Notes under the pieces: generated by a model
Told to the model about the DNA's origin: nothing
Seen by the model: only the letters and a program-made list of their open reading frames with translations
Databases searched by the model: none
NCBI GenBank assembly: GCA_041905795.1
Contig: JAYRKL010000020.1
Location: 1-64,000, forward strand
Reading direction: 5' to 3'
Source of the DNA: SHVO01 sp041905795
GTDB taxonomy: Bacteria; Pseudomonadota; Alphaproteobacteria; Rhodospirillales; Rhodospirillaceae
Length of the DNA: 64,000 nt
Part shown: positions 25,315 through 34,280 of the stretch, piece after piece
Position numbering within the stretch: position 1 is the stretch's first letter
Layout: the number at the start of each line of letters is the position of its first letter
Program-made: the position numbers and the translations under genes

Positions 25315-26847
25315 TTAGGCGAAGGAGGCGGCGAAATCGTCCAGGAAAGTCTTGAGCTTCGCCTGGATGGCGTCGGTCAGGGCCTTCTCGGTGCGGATGC
25401 CCGCCAGAATGTCCGGCGCGCGCTCGCGCATGGCGCCGAGCATCGACTTCTCGTAGCGGCCGATGTCGCGCACGGCGATTTTATCGAGGTAGCCTTTTGT
25501 ACCCGCGAAGATCGCGACCACCTGCTCTTCCACGGGCACCGGCTGGTACTGCGGCTGCTTGAGGAGTTCGGTGAGGCGTTCGCCGCGCGCCAGCAGCTTC
25601 TGGGTGGCGGGGTCGAGGTCCGACGCGAACTGGGCGAAGGCCTTCATTTCGCGGTACTGGGCGAGTTCCAGCTTGATCGAGCCGGCCACCTGTTTCATCG
25701 CCTTGATCTGCGCGGCGGAGCCGACGCGCGACACCGAGATGCCGACGTTCAGCGCCGGACGGATGCCCTGATAGAACAGCGTGGTTTCCAGGAAGATCTG
25801 GCCGTCGGTGATCGAGATGACGTTGGTGGGAATATAGGCCGACACGTCGTTGGCCTGGGTTTCCACCACCGGCAGCGCGGTCAGCGAGCCGGCGCCGTTG
25901 GCTTCGTTGAGTTTCGCGGCGCGCTCCAGGAGGCGCGAGTGCAGATAGAACACGTCGCCGGGATAGGCTTCGCGGCCGGGCGGGCGGCGCAGCAGCAGCG
26001 ACATCTGGCGATAGGCGACGGCCTGCTTGGACAGATCGTCATAGAAGATCACGGCGTGCATGCCGTTGTCGCGGAACCACTCGCCCATGGCGCAGCCGGT
26101 GTAGGGCGCCAGGAACTGCATGGGCGCCGGGTCCGATGCGGTGGCGGCGACGATGATGGTGTAGTCGAGCGCGCCGTAATCGGCGAGGGTCTTCACCACC
26201 TGGGCGACGGTCGAGCGCTTCTGGCCGACGACGACGTAGACGCAGAACAGCTTTTCCTTGTCGCTCTTGGCGGCGTCGTTGACCTTCTTCTGGTTGATGA
26301 TCGTGTCCAGAATGACGGCGGTCTTGCCGGTCTGGCGGTCGCCGATGATCAGTTCGCGCTGGCCGCGGCCGATGGGGATCAGCGCGTCCACCGCCTTGAG
26401 GCCGGTCTGCACCGGCTCGTGCACCGAACGGCGCGGGATGATGCCGGGGGCCTTCACTTCGGCGAGGCGGCGTTCCTTGGTGAGCAGGTCGCCCTTGCCG
26501 TCGATGGGATTGCCGAGGCCGTCCATGACGCGGCCCAACAGTTCCTTGCCCACCGGAACGTCGACGATGGTGCCGGTGCGCTTGACCGTGTCGCCTTCCT
26601 TGATGGTGGCGTCCGAGCCGAAGATCACGATGCCGACGTTGTCGGTTTCGAGGTTCAGGGCCATGCCTTTGATGCCGCCCGGGAACTCGACCATCTCGCC
26701 GGCCTGGACGTTGTCGAGGCCGTGGACACGGGCGATGCCGTCGCCGACCGCGAGCACCTGGCCCACTTCGGCGGACTCGGCTTCGGTGCCGAAGTTGGCG
26801 ATCTGCTGCTTGAGGATGGCGGAGATTTCTGCGGCGCGGATTTCCAT
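25315..26847 (-). CDS. atpA: ATP synthase F1 alpha subunit
   Basis: Non-catalytic nucleotide-binding subunit of F1. The 510-residue protein has Walker A GDRQTGKTAV near residues 169-178, the signature PALNVGISVSRVGSAAQ and the delta-binding N-terminus (EIRAAEISAILKQQIANF). Its ATG follows immediately on the atpH stop codon (26848-26850), so translation of the two is probably coupled. Confidence 0.99.
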   Translation of the reverse strand: MEIRAAEISAILKQQIANFGTEAESAEVGQVLAVGDGIARVHGLDNVQAGEMVEFPGGIKGMALNLETDNVGIVIFGSDATIKEGDTVKRTGTIVDVPVGKELLGRVMDGLGNPIDGKGDLLTKERRLAEVKAPGIIPRRSVHEPVQTGLKAVDALIPIGRGQRELIIGDRQTGKTAVILDTIINQKKVNDAAKSDKEKLFCVYVVVGQKRSTVAQVVKTLADYGALDYTIIVAATASDPAPMQFLAPYTGCAMGEWFRDNGMHAVIFYDDLSKQAVAYRQMSLLLRRPPGREAYPGDVFYLHSRLLERAAKLNEANGAGSLTALPVVETQANDVSAYIPTNVISITDGQIFLETTLFYQGIRPALNVGISVSRVGSAAQIKAMKQVAGSIKLELAQYREMKAFAQFASDLDPATQKLLARGERLTELLKQPQYQPVPVEEQVVAIFAGTKGYLDKIAVRDIGRYEKSMLGAMRERAPDILAGIRTEKALTDAIQAKLKTFLDDFAASFA

Positions 26848-27408
26848 TTATCCGACCCCTTTCAAAGAGAGCTTCAGGCGTTGAAGTTTGGATTTGATGG
26901 AGCTGTCCACCATGCGCGAGCCGGCCTTGACGACCAGGCCGCCCAGGATGGACGGATCGACCTTGGTGACGATCTGGACATTGCGGCCCAGGGATTTCTT
27001 GAGCGCTTCCGTCAGCGCCATGGTCTGGCTGTCGGACAGCGGCGCCGCGGCGGTGACTTCGGCCGAGGCGTCGCCGCGGCGGTCGGCGAGGATCGCGTTG
27101 AAGCCGCGGATCATCTCGTCGAGGACAAACAGGCGGCGGTTCGCGGCCACCAGGCCCAGGAACTGACGCACGATCGGCGACAGCTGCGCCTTGTCGGCGA
27201 GCGCGGCAATGCCTTTGCTCTGCTCGGCGCGGCTGATGATCGGGCTCTTGATGAAACGGCGGAAATCGTCGCTGGCGCCGATCATGGCCTGCAGCGCGGC
27301 GAGGTCGGCGGCGACCGTATCGAGCGCGCCTTTCTCGTCGGCAAGGTCATACAGCGCAGCGGCGTACCGCCCGGCTACGTTACCGACTCCGCTTGCGTCC
27401 GCTGGCAC
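26848..27408 (-). CDS. atpH: ATP synthase F1 delta subunit
   Basis: Peripheral-stalk subunit (OSCP equivalent) joining F1 to the b subunits. The GTG at 27408 gives 186 residues beginning with GVGNVAGRYAAALYDLA, the family N-terminal motif, and ending in SILGGLVVKAGSRMVDSSIKSKLQRL. It heads the F1 operon atpHAGDC. The F0 genes (atpB, E, F) are not in the window, matching the split F0/F1 organisation usual in Alphaproteobacteria. Confidence 0.97.
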   Translation of the reverse strand: MPADASGVGNVAGRYAAALYDLADEKGALDTVAADLAALQAMIGASDDFRRFIKSPIISRAEQSKGIAALADKAQLSPIVRQFLGLVAANRRLFVLDEMIRGFNAILADRRGDASAEVTAAAPLSDSQTMALTEALKKSLGRNVQIVTKVDPSILGGLVVKAGSRMVDSSIKSKLQRLKLSLKGVG

Positions 27409-27600
27409 CTGCTCAACGCCCCTTGAGAGAGAACTTCAGACCGGTTCAAAGCGCTCCGGCCGGACCTTTTGTAAGTCCTTGATTTTTCTAACGATTTGCG
27501 GCGTTTGAAAGCCTTGTCCGCGATCGCCGGCGGGTTGGTACCATGACTTGCCATTGCGTTGCAACAGGCACCGGAAAGGCCCGGAAAATCAGGCCTAACC
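27409..27600 (-). promoter_or_regulatory. Leader/promoter region of the atp operon
   Basis: This 192-bp gap between the priA stop and the atpH start should hold the atp operon promoter. The best minus-strand match is TTGCAA, 17 bp, then GTACCA, but the -10 is weak. AAGGGG about a dozen bases before the GTG may be the ribosome-binding site. No RNA gene or further ORF is seen. Confidence 0.35.
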
Positions 27601-29877
27601 TTAAGAGAAACTATAGGGGTCGATATCGATCTGAACCCGCACCGAAGACGGGATTTTGACCCCGTCCAGCCAGGCCCGGATCAGGGGCTGGGGGGCGATG
27701 TTCCGGCGGGTCTTCAGCAGCAGCCGGTGGCGGTGGAGGCCCCGCAGCAGGGCCATAAAGGCCGGGGCGGGCCCCAGCACCTCGATCCCCTCCCCGTCCG
27801 GGGCCTTCGCCGCCAGGGCCTTGCCGGCGGCGATGACCGCGACCTCGTCCGGTCCGGAGAGAATCAGGGCGGCCAGCCGGCCGAACGGCGGCATGCCCAG
27901 GGCCTCCCGGGAGGCGATTTCGCTGTCGATGAAGGCGGCGCTGTCTCCGGATACCAGGGCTTCCATGACCGGGTGCCTGGGATCGTGGGTCTGCAAATAG
28001 ACATGGCCCGGCTTCTCGGCGCGGCCGGCGCGGCCCGCCACCTGCTGCAGGAGCTGGTGGGTACGCTCGGCGGCGCGCAGGTCCCATCCCGACAGACCCA
28101 GGTCCGCATCGACAACGCCGACCACCGTGAGGCCTGGGAAGTGGTGGCCTTTCGCCAGCACCTGAGTGCCCACCAGGATATCGACGCGGTGCCCGAGGAT
28201 GTCGTCCACCAGTTCCTGCACGGCCGAGGGCCGTTCCAATGTGTCGCTGGCCACGGCGCGCACCTTGGCGTCCGGCCAGCGCGCGGCGGCTTCCTCGGCG
28301 ACGCGCTCGATGCCGGGGCCGCAGGCGACGAACGAGTCCCTGGCGCCGCAGGAAGAGCAGGAGTCCGGCAACCGCGCGGAGAAGCCGCAGTGGTGGCATT
28401 GCAGCCGGCGCGTCAGGCGGTGCTCCACCAGCCAGGCCGTGCAGCGCGGGCACTGCAGTCTCTGCCCGCAGCTGCGGCACAAAGTGAGCGGCGCATAACC
28501 GCGACGGTTCAGGAACAGAAGGCTTTGCTCGCCGGCGTCAAGCGCGCGGTTGACGGCGTTCACCAACGGCGGCGCCAGCCAGGCGCGGCCCCAGGCGGCT
28601 TTTTCCGGCGGCGTCGCTTTCATATCGACCAGGGAAATTCTGGGCATGGCCGCCGCGCCGTAACGTTGCGGCAGGCGCACGTCGGCGTATCTCCCGTCGC
28701 GCACGTTCATGACGGTCTCGAGCGACGGCGTCGCCGACGCCAGGACGATGGGGATGCCGCCTTCCCGCGCCCGCACCACCGCCATGTCGCGGGCGTGGTA
28801 GATCACGCCGTCCTCCTGTTTGAAGGCCGGCTCATGTTCTTCGTCCACCACGATCAGGCCGAGGTCGGTGAACGGCAGGAACAGAGCCGAGCGCGCACCG
28901 ACGATCACGCGGGCGTCGCCCGTGGCCGCCCCCGCCCAGGTTTCCCGCCGTGCTTTATAATTGAGGTCCGAGTGCCATAAGGCGGGGACACCGCCGAACC
29001 TGCGGGCGAATCGCGCCAGGGTCTGCGCCGTCAGGGCGATTTCCGGCACCAGCACCAGCACCTGCCGGCCGGCCGCGAGCGCCGCCGCCACCGCTTCGAG
29101 ATACACCTCGGTCTTGCCGGAGCCGGTGACACCTTCCAGCACGCTCACCGAAAAGCCGGCGCCGATGCGTTCGCGCAATCCGGCGGCGGCGGCGCTCTGG
29201 GCGCCGTCCAGCTTCGGCGGCGCGGCGGCGGGATCGAGAGGGTCAAAGGCCGAAACATGCGCCGCGGGTATGACTGTCAACACGCCGGCGGCGATCATGT
29301 CCTTGATGACGCCGCTGCTGACATCGGCGGCGCGCGCCAGTGCCGCGGCGGTGGGGAACTGCGCGCGCGCGGCCGCCGCCAGCAGCTTCTCGCGCGCCGG
29401 TGTCGCCTTCAGTCCGCGGGCCGCGAGACTTGCGCCCGAGGCGGTTATGGCGGTGACCGGCGCCGGCGGCACCCAGCGGCGCGCGGGATTGACGGCGATG
29501 CGCAACAGCGAGCCGGGAGGCTGCAGCGTATAAGCAGCGGCCCAGTCGATGAACCGGCGCAGCACCTCGGGCACCGGCGGCAGGTCGAGCTTGTGGACAA
29601 CTTCCTTGAGCCTGGCGGGCGTCACCTCACCCGTGCCCGCGCCCCAGACCACGCCGACTTCAAACCGGCGGCCCAAGGGAACTTCGACAATATCACCCGC
29701 GCGCAAGCCCCCGCTTCCGGGAGGAAGGTTGGCAGGCACCAGGTAGTCGTAGGCCGACTCAACCGGCAGCGGCAGCAAAACCGAAACCTGGGCGCCCTGT
29801 GGAAAAACCCCGTCCACGGCGGCGGCCGTAAAGAGTGAAGCTTCTTTCAGTGGCAGCATGGATTGCGGGAGGGTCAT
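27601..29877 (-). CDS. priA: Primosomal replication helicase PriA
   Basis: 3'-5' superfamily 2 helicase that recognises stalled forks and reloads the replisome. The 758-residue protein has an N-terminal DNA 3'-end-binding domain, Walker A GVTGSGKTEVYLEA, the DEEHEP box, and two zinc sites from the Cys series CRSCGQRLQCPRC, CHHCGF and CSSCG. Helicase motifs V and VI are visible in VGTQVLAKGHHFPGLT and QVAGRAGRAEKPG. It is transcribed divergently from the transaldolase gene. Confidence 0.97.
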   Translation of the reverse strand: MTLPQSMLPLKEASLFTAAAVDGVFPQGAQVSVLLPLPVESAYDYLVPANLPPGSGGLRAGDIVEVPLGRRFEVGVVWGAGTGEVTPARLKEVVHKLDLPPVPEVLRRFIDWAAAYTLQPPGSLLRIAVNPARRWVPPAPVTAITASGASLAARGLKATPAREKLLAAAARAQFPTAAALARAADVSSGVIKDMIAAGVLTVIPAAHVSAFDPLDPAAAPPKLDGAQSAAAAGLRERIGAGFSVSVLEGVTGSGKTEVYLEAVAAALAAGRQVLVLVPEIALTAQTLARFARRFGGVPALWHSDLNYKARRETWAGAATGDARVIVGARSALFLPFTDLGLIVVDEEHEPAFKQEDGVIYHARDMAVVRAREGGIPIVLASATPSLETVMNVRDGRYADVRLPQRYGAAAMPRISLVDMKATPPEKAAWGRAWLAPPLVNAVNRALDAGEQSLLFLNRRGYAPLTLCRSCGQRLQCPRCTAWLVEHRLTRRLQCHHCGFSARLPDSCSSCGARDSFVACGPGIERVAEEAAARWPDAKVRAVASDTLERPSAVQELVDDILGHRVDILVGTQVLAKGHHFPGLTVVGVVDADLGLSGWDLRAAERTHQLLQQVAGRAGRAEKPGHVYLQTHDPRHPVMEALVSGDSAAFIDSEIASREALGMPPFGRLAALILSGPDEVAVIAAGKALAAKAPDGEGIEVLGPAPAFMALLRGLHRHRLLLKTRRNIAPQPLIRAWLDGVKIPSSVRVQIDIDPYSFS

Positions 29878-29959
29878 GGTTTAAACTCGCCCACAGGCGT
29901 GGATCATTCCACCTGAATTTTCACACAGTCTCTCCTTCACTCTGCTTGCCTGGGGCCCC

Positions 29960-30613
29960 ATGAAGTTCTTCATCGACACCGCCGACATCAAAGAGATCAA
30001 GGACCTCGCCGCGACCGGCATGGTCGACGGCGTCACCACCAACCCGACCCTGGCCGCCAAGTCGGGCAAGAAGTTCCTCGACCTGATCGCCGAGATCTGC
30101 GCCGTGGTGCCGGGCCCCGTGAGCGCCGAAGTCACCGCGCTGGACTTCGACACCATGATGAAGGAAGCCGCGGTCCTGAAAAAAATCGCCGCCAATGTCG
30201 CCATCAAGGTGCCGCTGACGCCGGACGGGTTGAAGTGCTGCAAGGCGCTGTCGGACGACGGCACCATGGTGAATGTCACCTTGTGCTTCTCGCCCGCCCA
30301 GGCGCTGCTGGCCGCCAAGGCCGGCGCCGCCTTCATCTCGCCCTTCGTCGGCCGCCTCGACGATGTCGGCACCGACGGCATGGAGCTGATCGACGATATC
30401 TGCACCATCTACGGCAATTATGGCTTCAATACCGAGGTATTGGTGGCCTCGATCCGCCACCCCATGCATGTAGTGGAAGCCGCCAAGATCGGCGCTCATG
30501 TGGCCACCATGCCGCCCTCGACCCTGCGCCAGCTGTTCAACCATCCCTTAACCGATAAGGGCCTAAAAGCTTTCATGGATGACTGGGCCAAGACCGGGCA
30601 GTCGATTCTCTAG
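29960..30613 (+). CDS. Transaldolase / fructose-6-phosphate aldolase-type enzyme
   Basis: A 217-residue TIM-barrel aldolase of the short transaldolase/FSA family, which forms a Schiff base through a lysine, here K83 in NVAIKVPLT. Other conserved parts are FIDTADIKEI, DGVTTNPTL and ISPFVGRLDD. The short family includes both true transaldolases (pentose phosphate pathway) and fructose-6-phosphate aldolases; sequence reading alone does not separate them, though transaldolase is the usual role in this class. It starts an operon with DUF484, xerC and a PhyH-like gene; the next ATG is 6 bp away. Confidence 0.94.
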   Translation: MKFFIDTADIKEIKDLAATGMVDGVTTNPTLAAKSGKKFLDLIAEICAVVPGPVSAEVTALDFDTMMKEAAVLKKIAANVAIKVPLTPDGLKCCKALSDDGTMVNVTLCFSPAQALLAAKAGAAFISPFVGRLDDVGTDGMELIDDICTIYGNYGFNTEVLVASIRHPMHVVEAAKIGAHVATMPPSTLRQLFNHPLTDKGLKAFMDDWAKTGQSIL

Positions 30614-30619
30614 ACGCCC

Positions 30620-31387
30620 ATGGTCAAGAAAACGCCCAGAGACCTTTCGGGGAAGGCGACCATGGGCGACCAGTTGAAAGCCGGCGTGAAGACCGAGACG
30701 CCGAAGAACGGCGGTGACCTGCGCGACAGCGACGTGATCGCATACCTGCGCCGCAATCCGCGCCTGCTGCTCCAGAACCCGGATCTGCTCGCGGCTATCG
30801 CGCCGGATACCCGGTTCGAGACCGATACGGTCGTGGTCGACATGCAGCGCTTTGTCGTCGAACGCCTGCGCCGCCAGGTGGATGACATGAAAGTCGCCAG
30901 CGACCGCCTGGTCACCACCACCCGCACCAATATGTCGCTGATCGAACGCACCATGGAATGCGCACTGGCGCTGCTCTATGCGCGCGACTTCTCCGAACTC
31001 ACGCAGATCCTGCACGATGACCTGCCGGTGCACCTGGGCGTCGACGCGGTGGCCTGTTGTTTCGAAAGCGACACCCCGCCGGTGGAAGCCGGACAGACCG
31101 TACGCTCCCTGCCCGCCGGGTTCGTCGCCAGGTTCATGGGCCAGGACGGCACCCTGATCCGCGCCGAGACCCAAGGCGAGGCCGAGATTTACGGCGGCGC
31201 CGCCGGCCTGGTGCGCTCCGACGCCATCGTCGCCCTGCCCGAAGGCGAGGGCCTTCCGGCCGGCCTGTTCGCCGTGGGCTGCCGCATGCCGGGGCATTTC
31301 GAGCCGGGCCAGGGCACCGAACTCATCGCCTTCCTCGGCCATGTCACCCGTTATGCCGTAGGCCGCTGGTGGACGCTGCAGCTGTAA
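30620..31387 (+). CDS. DUF484 (GAF-like) protein
   Basis: A 255-residue protein of the DUF484 family, whose members adopt a GAF-like fold. It contains the conserved opening DVIAYLRRNPRLLLQNPDLLA, then a short coiled coil (VDMQRFVVERLRRQVDDMK) and a GAF-like domain ending in FLGHVTRYAVGRWW. Its biochemical function is unknown, but it is commonly encoded next to xerC, as here, where xerC starts within its last codons. A shorter start at an internal ATG (30662) is possible. Confidence 0.9.
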   Translation: MVKKTPRDLSGKATMGDQLKAGVKTETPKNGGDLRDSDVIAYLRRNPRLLLQNPDLLAAIAPDTRFETDTVVVDMQRFVVERLRRQVDDMKVASDRLVTTTRTNMSLIERTMECALALLYARDFSELTQILHDDLPVHLGVDAVACCFESDTPPVEAGQTVRSLPAGFVARFMGQDGTLIRAETQGEAEIYGGAAGLVRSDAIVALPEGEGLPAGLFAVGCRMPGHFEPGQGTELIAFLGHVTRYAVGRWWTLQL

Positions 31388-32328
31388 GCAGCCTCGGCTT
31401 CTCCGCAGGCGCCGGCCTTACCGCCGCGATCGCCGACTGGCAGCGCTGGCTGAAAACGGAGCGGCGCGTTTCCGAACATACCTTCGACGCCTACGTCCGC
31501 GATCTCGCGGCGTTTCTGGTATTCCTGACCGGTCACCTCGGCGCGGCGCCGGACCTCGCCGATTTCGCCGCCCTCGCGCCCGCCGACTTCCGCAGCTATC
31601 TCGCGCACCGCGCCAACGCCGGCATTTCCCGCTGTTCCATCGCGCGCGGGGTTTCGACCTTGCGCAACCTGTTTCGGTTTCTCGAGCGCACCGACCGGGT
31701 GCATAACCCCGCCCTCAAGACCGTGCGCACCCCGCGCCTGCCCAAGACCGTCCCCAAGGCGTTGGATGAGGACGACGCGCTGGCCGCGATCCGCGACGCC
31801 GGCGCCGCCCAGGAAGAACCCTGGCTCGCGGCCCGGGACACCGCCCTGTTGCTGATGCTGTATGGCTGCGGTCTGCGCATCGGCGAGGCGCTGGCGCTCA
31901 CCTGCGCGGAAATCCCGCGCGGCGATTCCCTGCGGGTCACCGGCAAAGGCCGCAAGCAGCGCATTGTGCCCGTCTTGCCTGTCGTGCGCGAGGCCGTCGC
32001 CGCCTACCGCAAGATTTGTCCCTACGCCGCCAGCCCCGAAGGCCCGCTGTTCGTCGGCGCTCGCGGCGGGCCGCTCAATCCCGGCGTGGTGCAGCGGCAG
32101 ATGCGCCTGTTGCGCGCGCGCCTGGGACTTCCCGAAACCGCGACGCCCCACGCGCTGCGCCACAGCTTCGCGACTCACCTCCTGGCGCAGGGCGGAGACC
32201 TGAGGACCATCCAGGAATTGCTCGGGCACGCCTCGCTCTCCACCACCCAGCGCTACACGGTGGTGGACGCCCGGCGACTCAGCTCCGTATACAATGCGGC
32301 GCACCCACGGGCCCGCCGCAGCACCTGA
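31369..32328 (+). CDS. xerC: Tyrosine recombinase XerC
   Basis: Site-specific recombinase that resolves chromosome dimers at dif with XerD. The GTG at 31369 overlaps the DUF484 gene by 19 bp and gives 319 residues. All catalytic residues are present: R170 (GCGLRIGE), K193 (GKGRKQR), H261 and R264 (HALRHSFATHLL), H287 (LGHASL) and Y296 (TTQRYT). The N-terminal SAM-like domain starts IADWQRWLKTERRVSEHTFD. Its company in a housekeeping operon argues against a phage or integron integrase. Confidence 0.95.
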   Translation: MDAAAVSSLGFSAGAGLTAAIADWQRWLKTERRVSEHTFDAYVRDLAAFLVFLTGHLGAAPDLADFAALAPADFRSYLAHRANAGISRCSIARGVSTLRNLFRFLERTDRVHNPALKTVRTPRLPKTVPKALDEDDALAAIRDAGAAQEEPWLAARDTALLLMLYGCGLRIGEALALTCAEIPRGDSLRVTGKGRKQRIVPVLPVVREAVAAYRKICPYAASPEGPLFVGARGGPLNPGVVQRQMRLLRARLGLPETATPHALRHSFATHLLAQGGDLRTIQELLGHASLSTTQRYTVVDARRLSSVYNAAHPRARRST

Positions 32329-32330
32329 CG

Positions 32331-33503
32331 ATGTCCGGCCAATATCAAGCGTCCGCCAGCGACCTCCCAGCCGTGCGCGAGATTTGCGCGCGATACGGCT
32401 TCTGCCTCGTCAAAGGGGTGCTGTCGCGCGGCGATCTCGACGGACTCCTGGCCGGCATGAAGGCGGCGGCGCAGAGCGGGGCTCCAAGGTCCGACCTCCT
32501 CGGGATGCCGGACCTGCGCCACATCTATTTCGACCCGCGGCTGCTCGCCATCGGCCGCGCCCTGCTGGGACCCGCGCTGGTGTACGATGGCGAGGCCACC
32601 TTTAATTTTGAAGACACCATCGGCGCCCATACCCGCAATCCCTATACGGTGCTCCATTGCGACGCCAAGGGACTCCCGGAGGATCTCGGCGCGGCCTGGG
32701 TAAGCCCCACCGACGCCCTTTATCGGGCCTATCGCTGCGGCATCTATTTTCAGGATTACCGCCGTGCCAGCGGCGCCTTGAAGGTGATCGTCGGGTCGCA
32801 CCGCGGCGATCCGGCCATGTTCGAGGAAGCGCGCCTGCTGAGCCGCGGCATCGTCAGCCGGACGATCGGCGACGACCGTATCGACTATCCCGAGACGACG
32901 CATCCGCTTCACAACCTGCCCAGCGAACCGGGGGATGTGGCGGTCTGGAACCTCCGCACATTCCATAGCGCGGGGGCACGGCTGTTCGCCGCCGACCCGT
33001 CGCTCGCGGTTCATCCCTCCGTGGAGGCCGCGATTTCCGAGCAGGCGCCGCACCTGTTCATGCCCCCGCCGGGCCCACGGAATGCCATCTTCTTCGACTA
33101 TGCGGCGCCGTGCGAGGAGATCGACCTCTACATCAAGTTCCGGGCGCGGCCGGCCGAGACCGGCATGGCGGCGGTCCTGGACCGCCGCAGCGACGACGCC
33201 GCGGCCTTGGATCTGGCGCGGCAGAACGGCGTTGCCGTCCGGCATGATGCGCTGATCACCGCGCTGGCGATGGCGCTGTCGTTCAACGGCACCCCGCATC
33301 AGGTCCGCAAGCTCGATGCCGCCGCGGCACAGGCCGCAGCCAAACGCCTCCATGCCCTGCTGTCGCGGCATGAGGAATATTCGCCCTATTTCCCGCTGTT
33401 CGACCGGGCGCGTTTTGCGCAAGCCGCCAACCCCAGCGCCGCCCTCAACGGGGCGCTGAACGATGTCGTCGGCAGGCTGCGGACCAAGATCCGGCCATCT
33501 TAG
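32331..33503 (+). CDS. Phytanoyl-CoA dioxygenase (PhyH)-like protein
   Basis: A 390-residue probable Fe(II)/2-oxoglutarate-dependent oxygenase. The iron-binding facial triad can be read as H109 and D111 (VLHCDAKG) and H212 (LRTFHSAGARLF), with R217 as candidate 2-oxoglutarate ligand; PGDVAVWNLRTFH is typical of PhyH-like proteins. The substrate is unknown. The ATG lies 2 bp after the xerC stop, so it is probably co-transcribed with xerC, an unusual companion. The stop codon interlocks with that of the convergent rhomboid gene (TTAG, 33500-33503). Confidence 0.85.
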   Translation: MSGQYQASASDLPAVREICARYGFCLVKGVLSRGDLDGLLAGMKAAAQSGAPRSDLLGMPDLRHIYFDPRLLAIGRALLGPALVYDGEATFNFEDTIGAHTRNPYTVLHCDAKGLPEDLGAAWVSPTDALYRAYRCGIYFQDYRRASGALKVIVGSHRGDPAMFEEARLLSRGIVSRTIGDDRIDYPETTHPLHNLPSEPGDVAVWNLRTFHSAGARLFAADPSLAVHPSVEAAISEQAPHLFMPPPGPRNAIFFDYAAPCEEIDLYIKFRARPAETGMAAVLDRRSDDAAALDLARQNGVAVRHDALITALAMALSFNGTPHQVRKLDAAAAQAAAKRLHALLSRHEEYSPYFPLFDRARFAQAANPSAALNGALNDVVGRLRTKIRPS

Positions 33504-34276
33504 TTCCAAGGTCCGCGCCGCGGGCCGCCGGTATCCGGCACCGAGCCGCGGCGGTAGGTCCGGCGTTCCACGGCAAAGGCGCGGGATTGCGCGGGTTGGA
33601 ACACCGGGACGTCGCGGCGGCGGAAAAAGAACACCAGCACCGCGCCGGCGACGAAGCCGCCGATATGGGCCAGGAACGCCACGCCCGCCGCGCCGGCGTT
33701 GACCTGCGCCGAACTCAACAGCTGCATCACGAACCACCCGCCCAGCACGACAAAAGCCGGCAGGTTGATGGTGGTGATGAAGATCATGAACACGAACACG
33801 CGGATGTTCGCCTTCGGGTGCAGCACCAGATAGGCGCCGAGCACGCCGGAGATGGCCCCCGAGGCGCCGACCATGGGAATCTCCGAGCCGGGCGCTGAAA
33901 TGGCTTGCGCGAGAGCCGCGGCGATGCCGCACAGCAGATAGAACACCAGATAGCGGACGTGGCCGAGGGAATGCTCGATGTTGTCGCCGAAGATCCACAG
34001 GTACAGCATATTGCCGAGGATATGCATCCAGCCGCCATGCAGGAACATGGAGGTGAAAATGGTCAGCCACGGCGCCACTTCGGGCAAGCCGGCGACCGGC
34101 ATCGCGCCGCCGAACAGGCGTGTGGGAATCAGGCCGAAGACATAGGTGATGCCCTGCTGGCCCTGCTCGCCGGTGGAAACCTCCCACAGGAACACCAGCA
34201 CGCAGGCGGCGATCAGCCCGTAGTTCACGAAGGGTGTCGTGGTGTGCGGGTTGTCGTCGCTGTACGGGAAGAACAC
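33500..34276 (-). CDS. Rhomboid-family intramembrane serine protease
   Basis: A 258-residue polytopic protein with about six membrane segments. The catalytic dyad is S139 in GASGAISG and H204 in HIGGFVAG; the upstream FLHGGWMHILGNMLYLWIFG segment with its conserved H and N is also typical. It should cleave membrane proteins within the bilayer; substrates are unknown. It lies 4 bp after the glycosyltransferase gene, which in turn follows lpd, so it may be expressed from the sucA-odhB-lpd transcript. Confidence 0.93.
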   Translation of the reverse strand: MFFPYSDDNPHTTTPFVNYGLIAACVLVFLWEVSTGEQGQQGITYVFGLIPTRLFGGAMPVAGLPEVAPWLTIFTSMFLHGGWMHILGNMLYLWIFGDNIEHSLGHVRYLVFYLLCGIAAALAQAISAPGSEIPMVGASGAISGVLGAYLVLHPKANIRVFVFMIFITTINLPAFVVLGGWFVMQLLSSAQVNAGAAGVAFLAHIGGFVAGAVLVFFFRRRDVPVFQPAQSRAFAVERRTYRRGSVPDTGGPRRGPWN

Positions 34277-34280
34277 GGGG

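Noticed and set aside
31369..32328. Mobile-element integrase
   Set aside because: The recombinase lies in a housekeeping operon after DUF484 and matches XerC in length and residues; no attachment-site repeats, tRNA or phage genes flank it.
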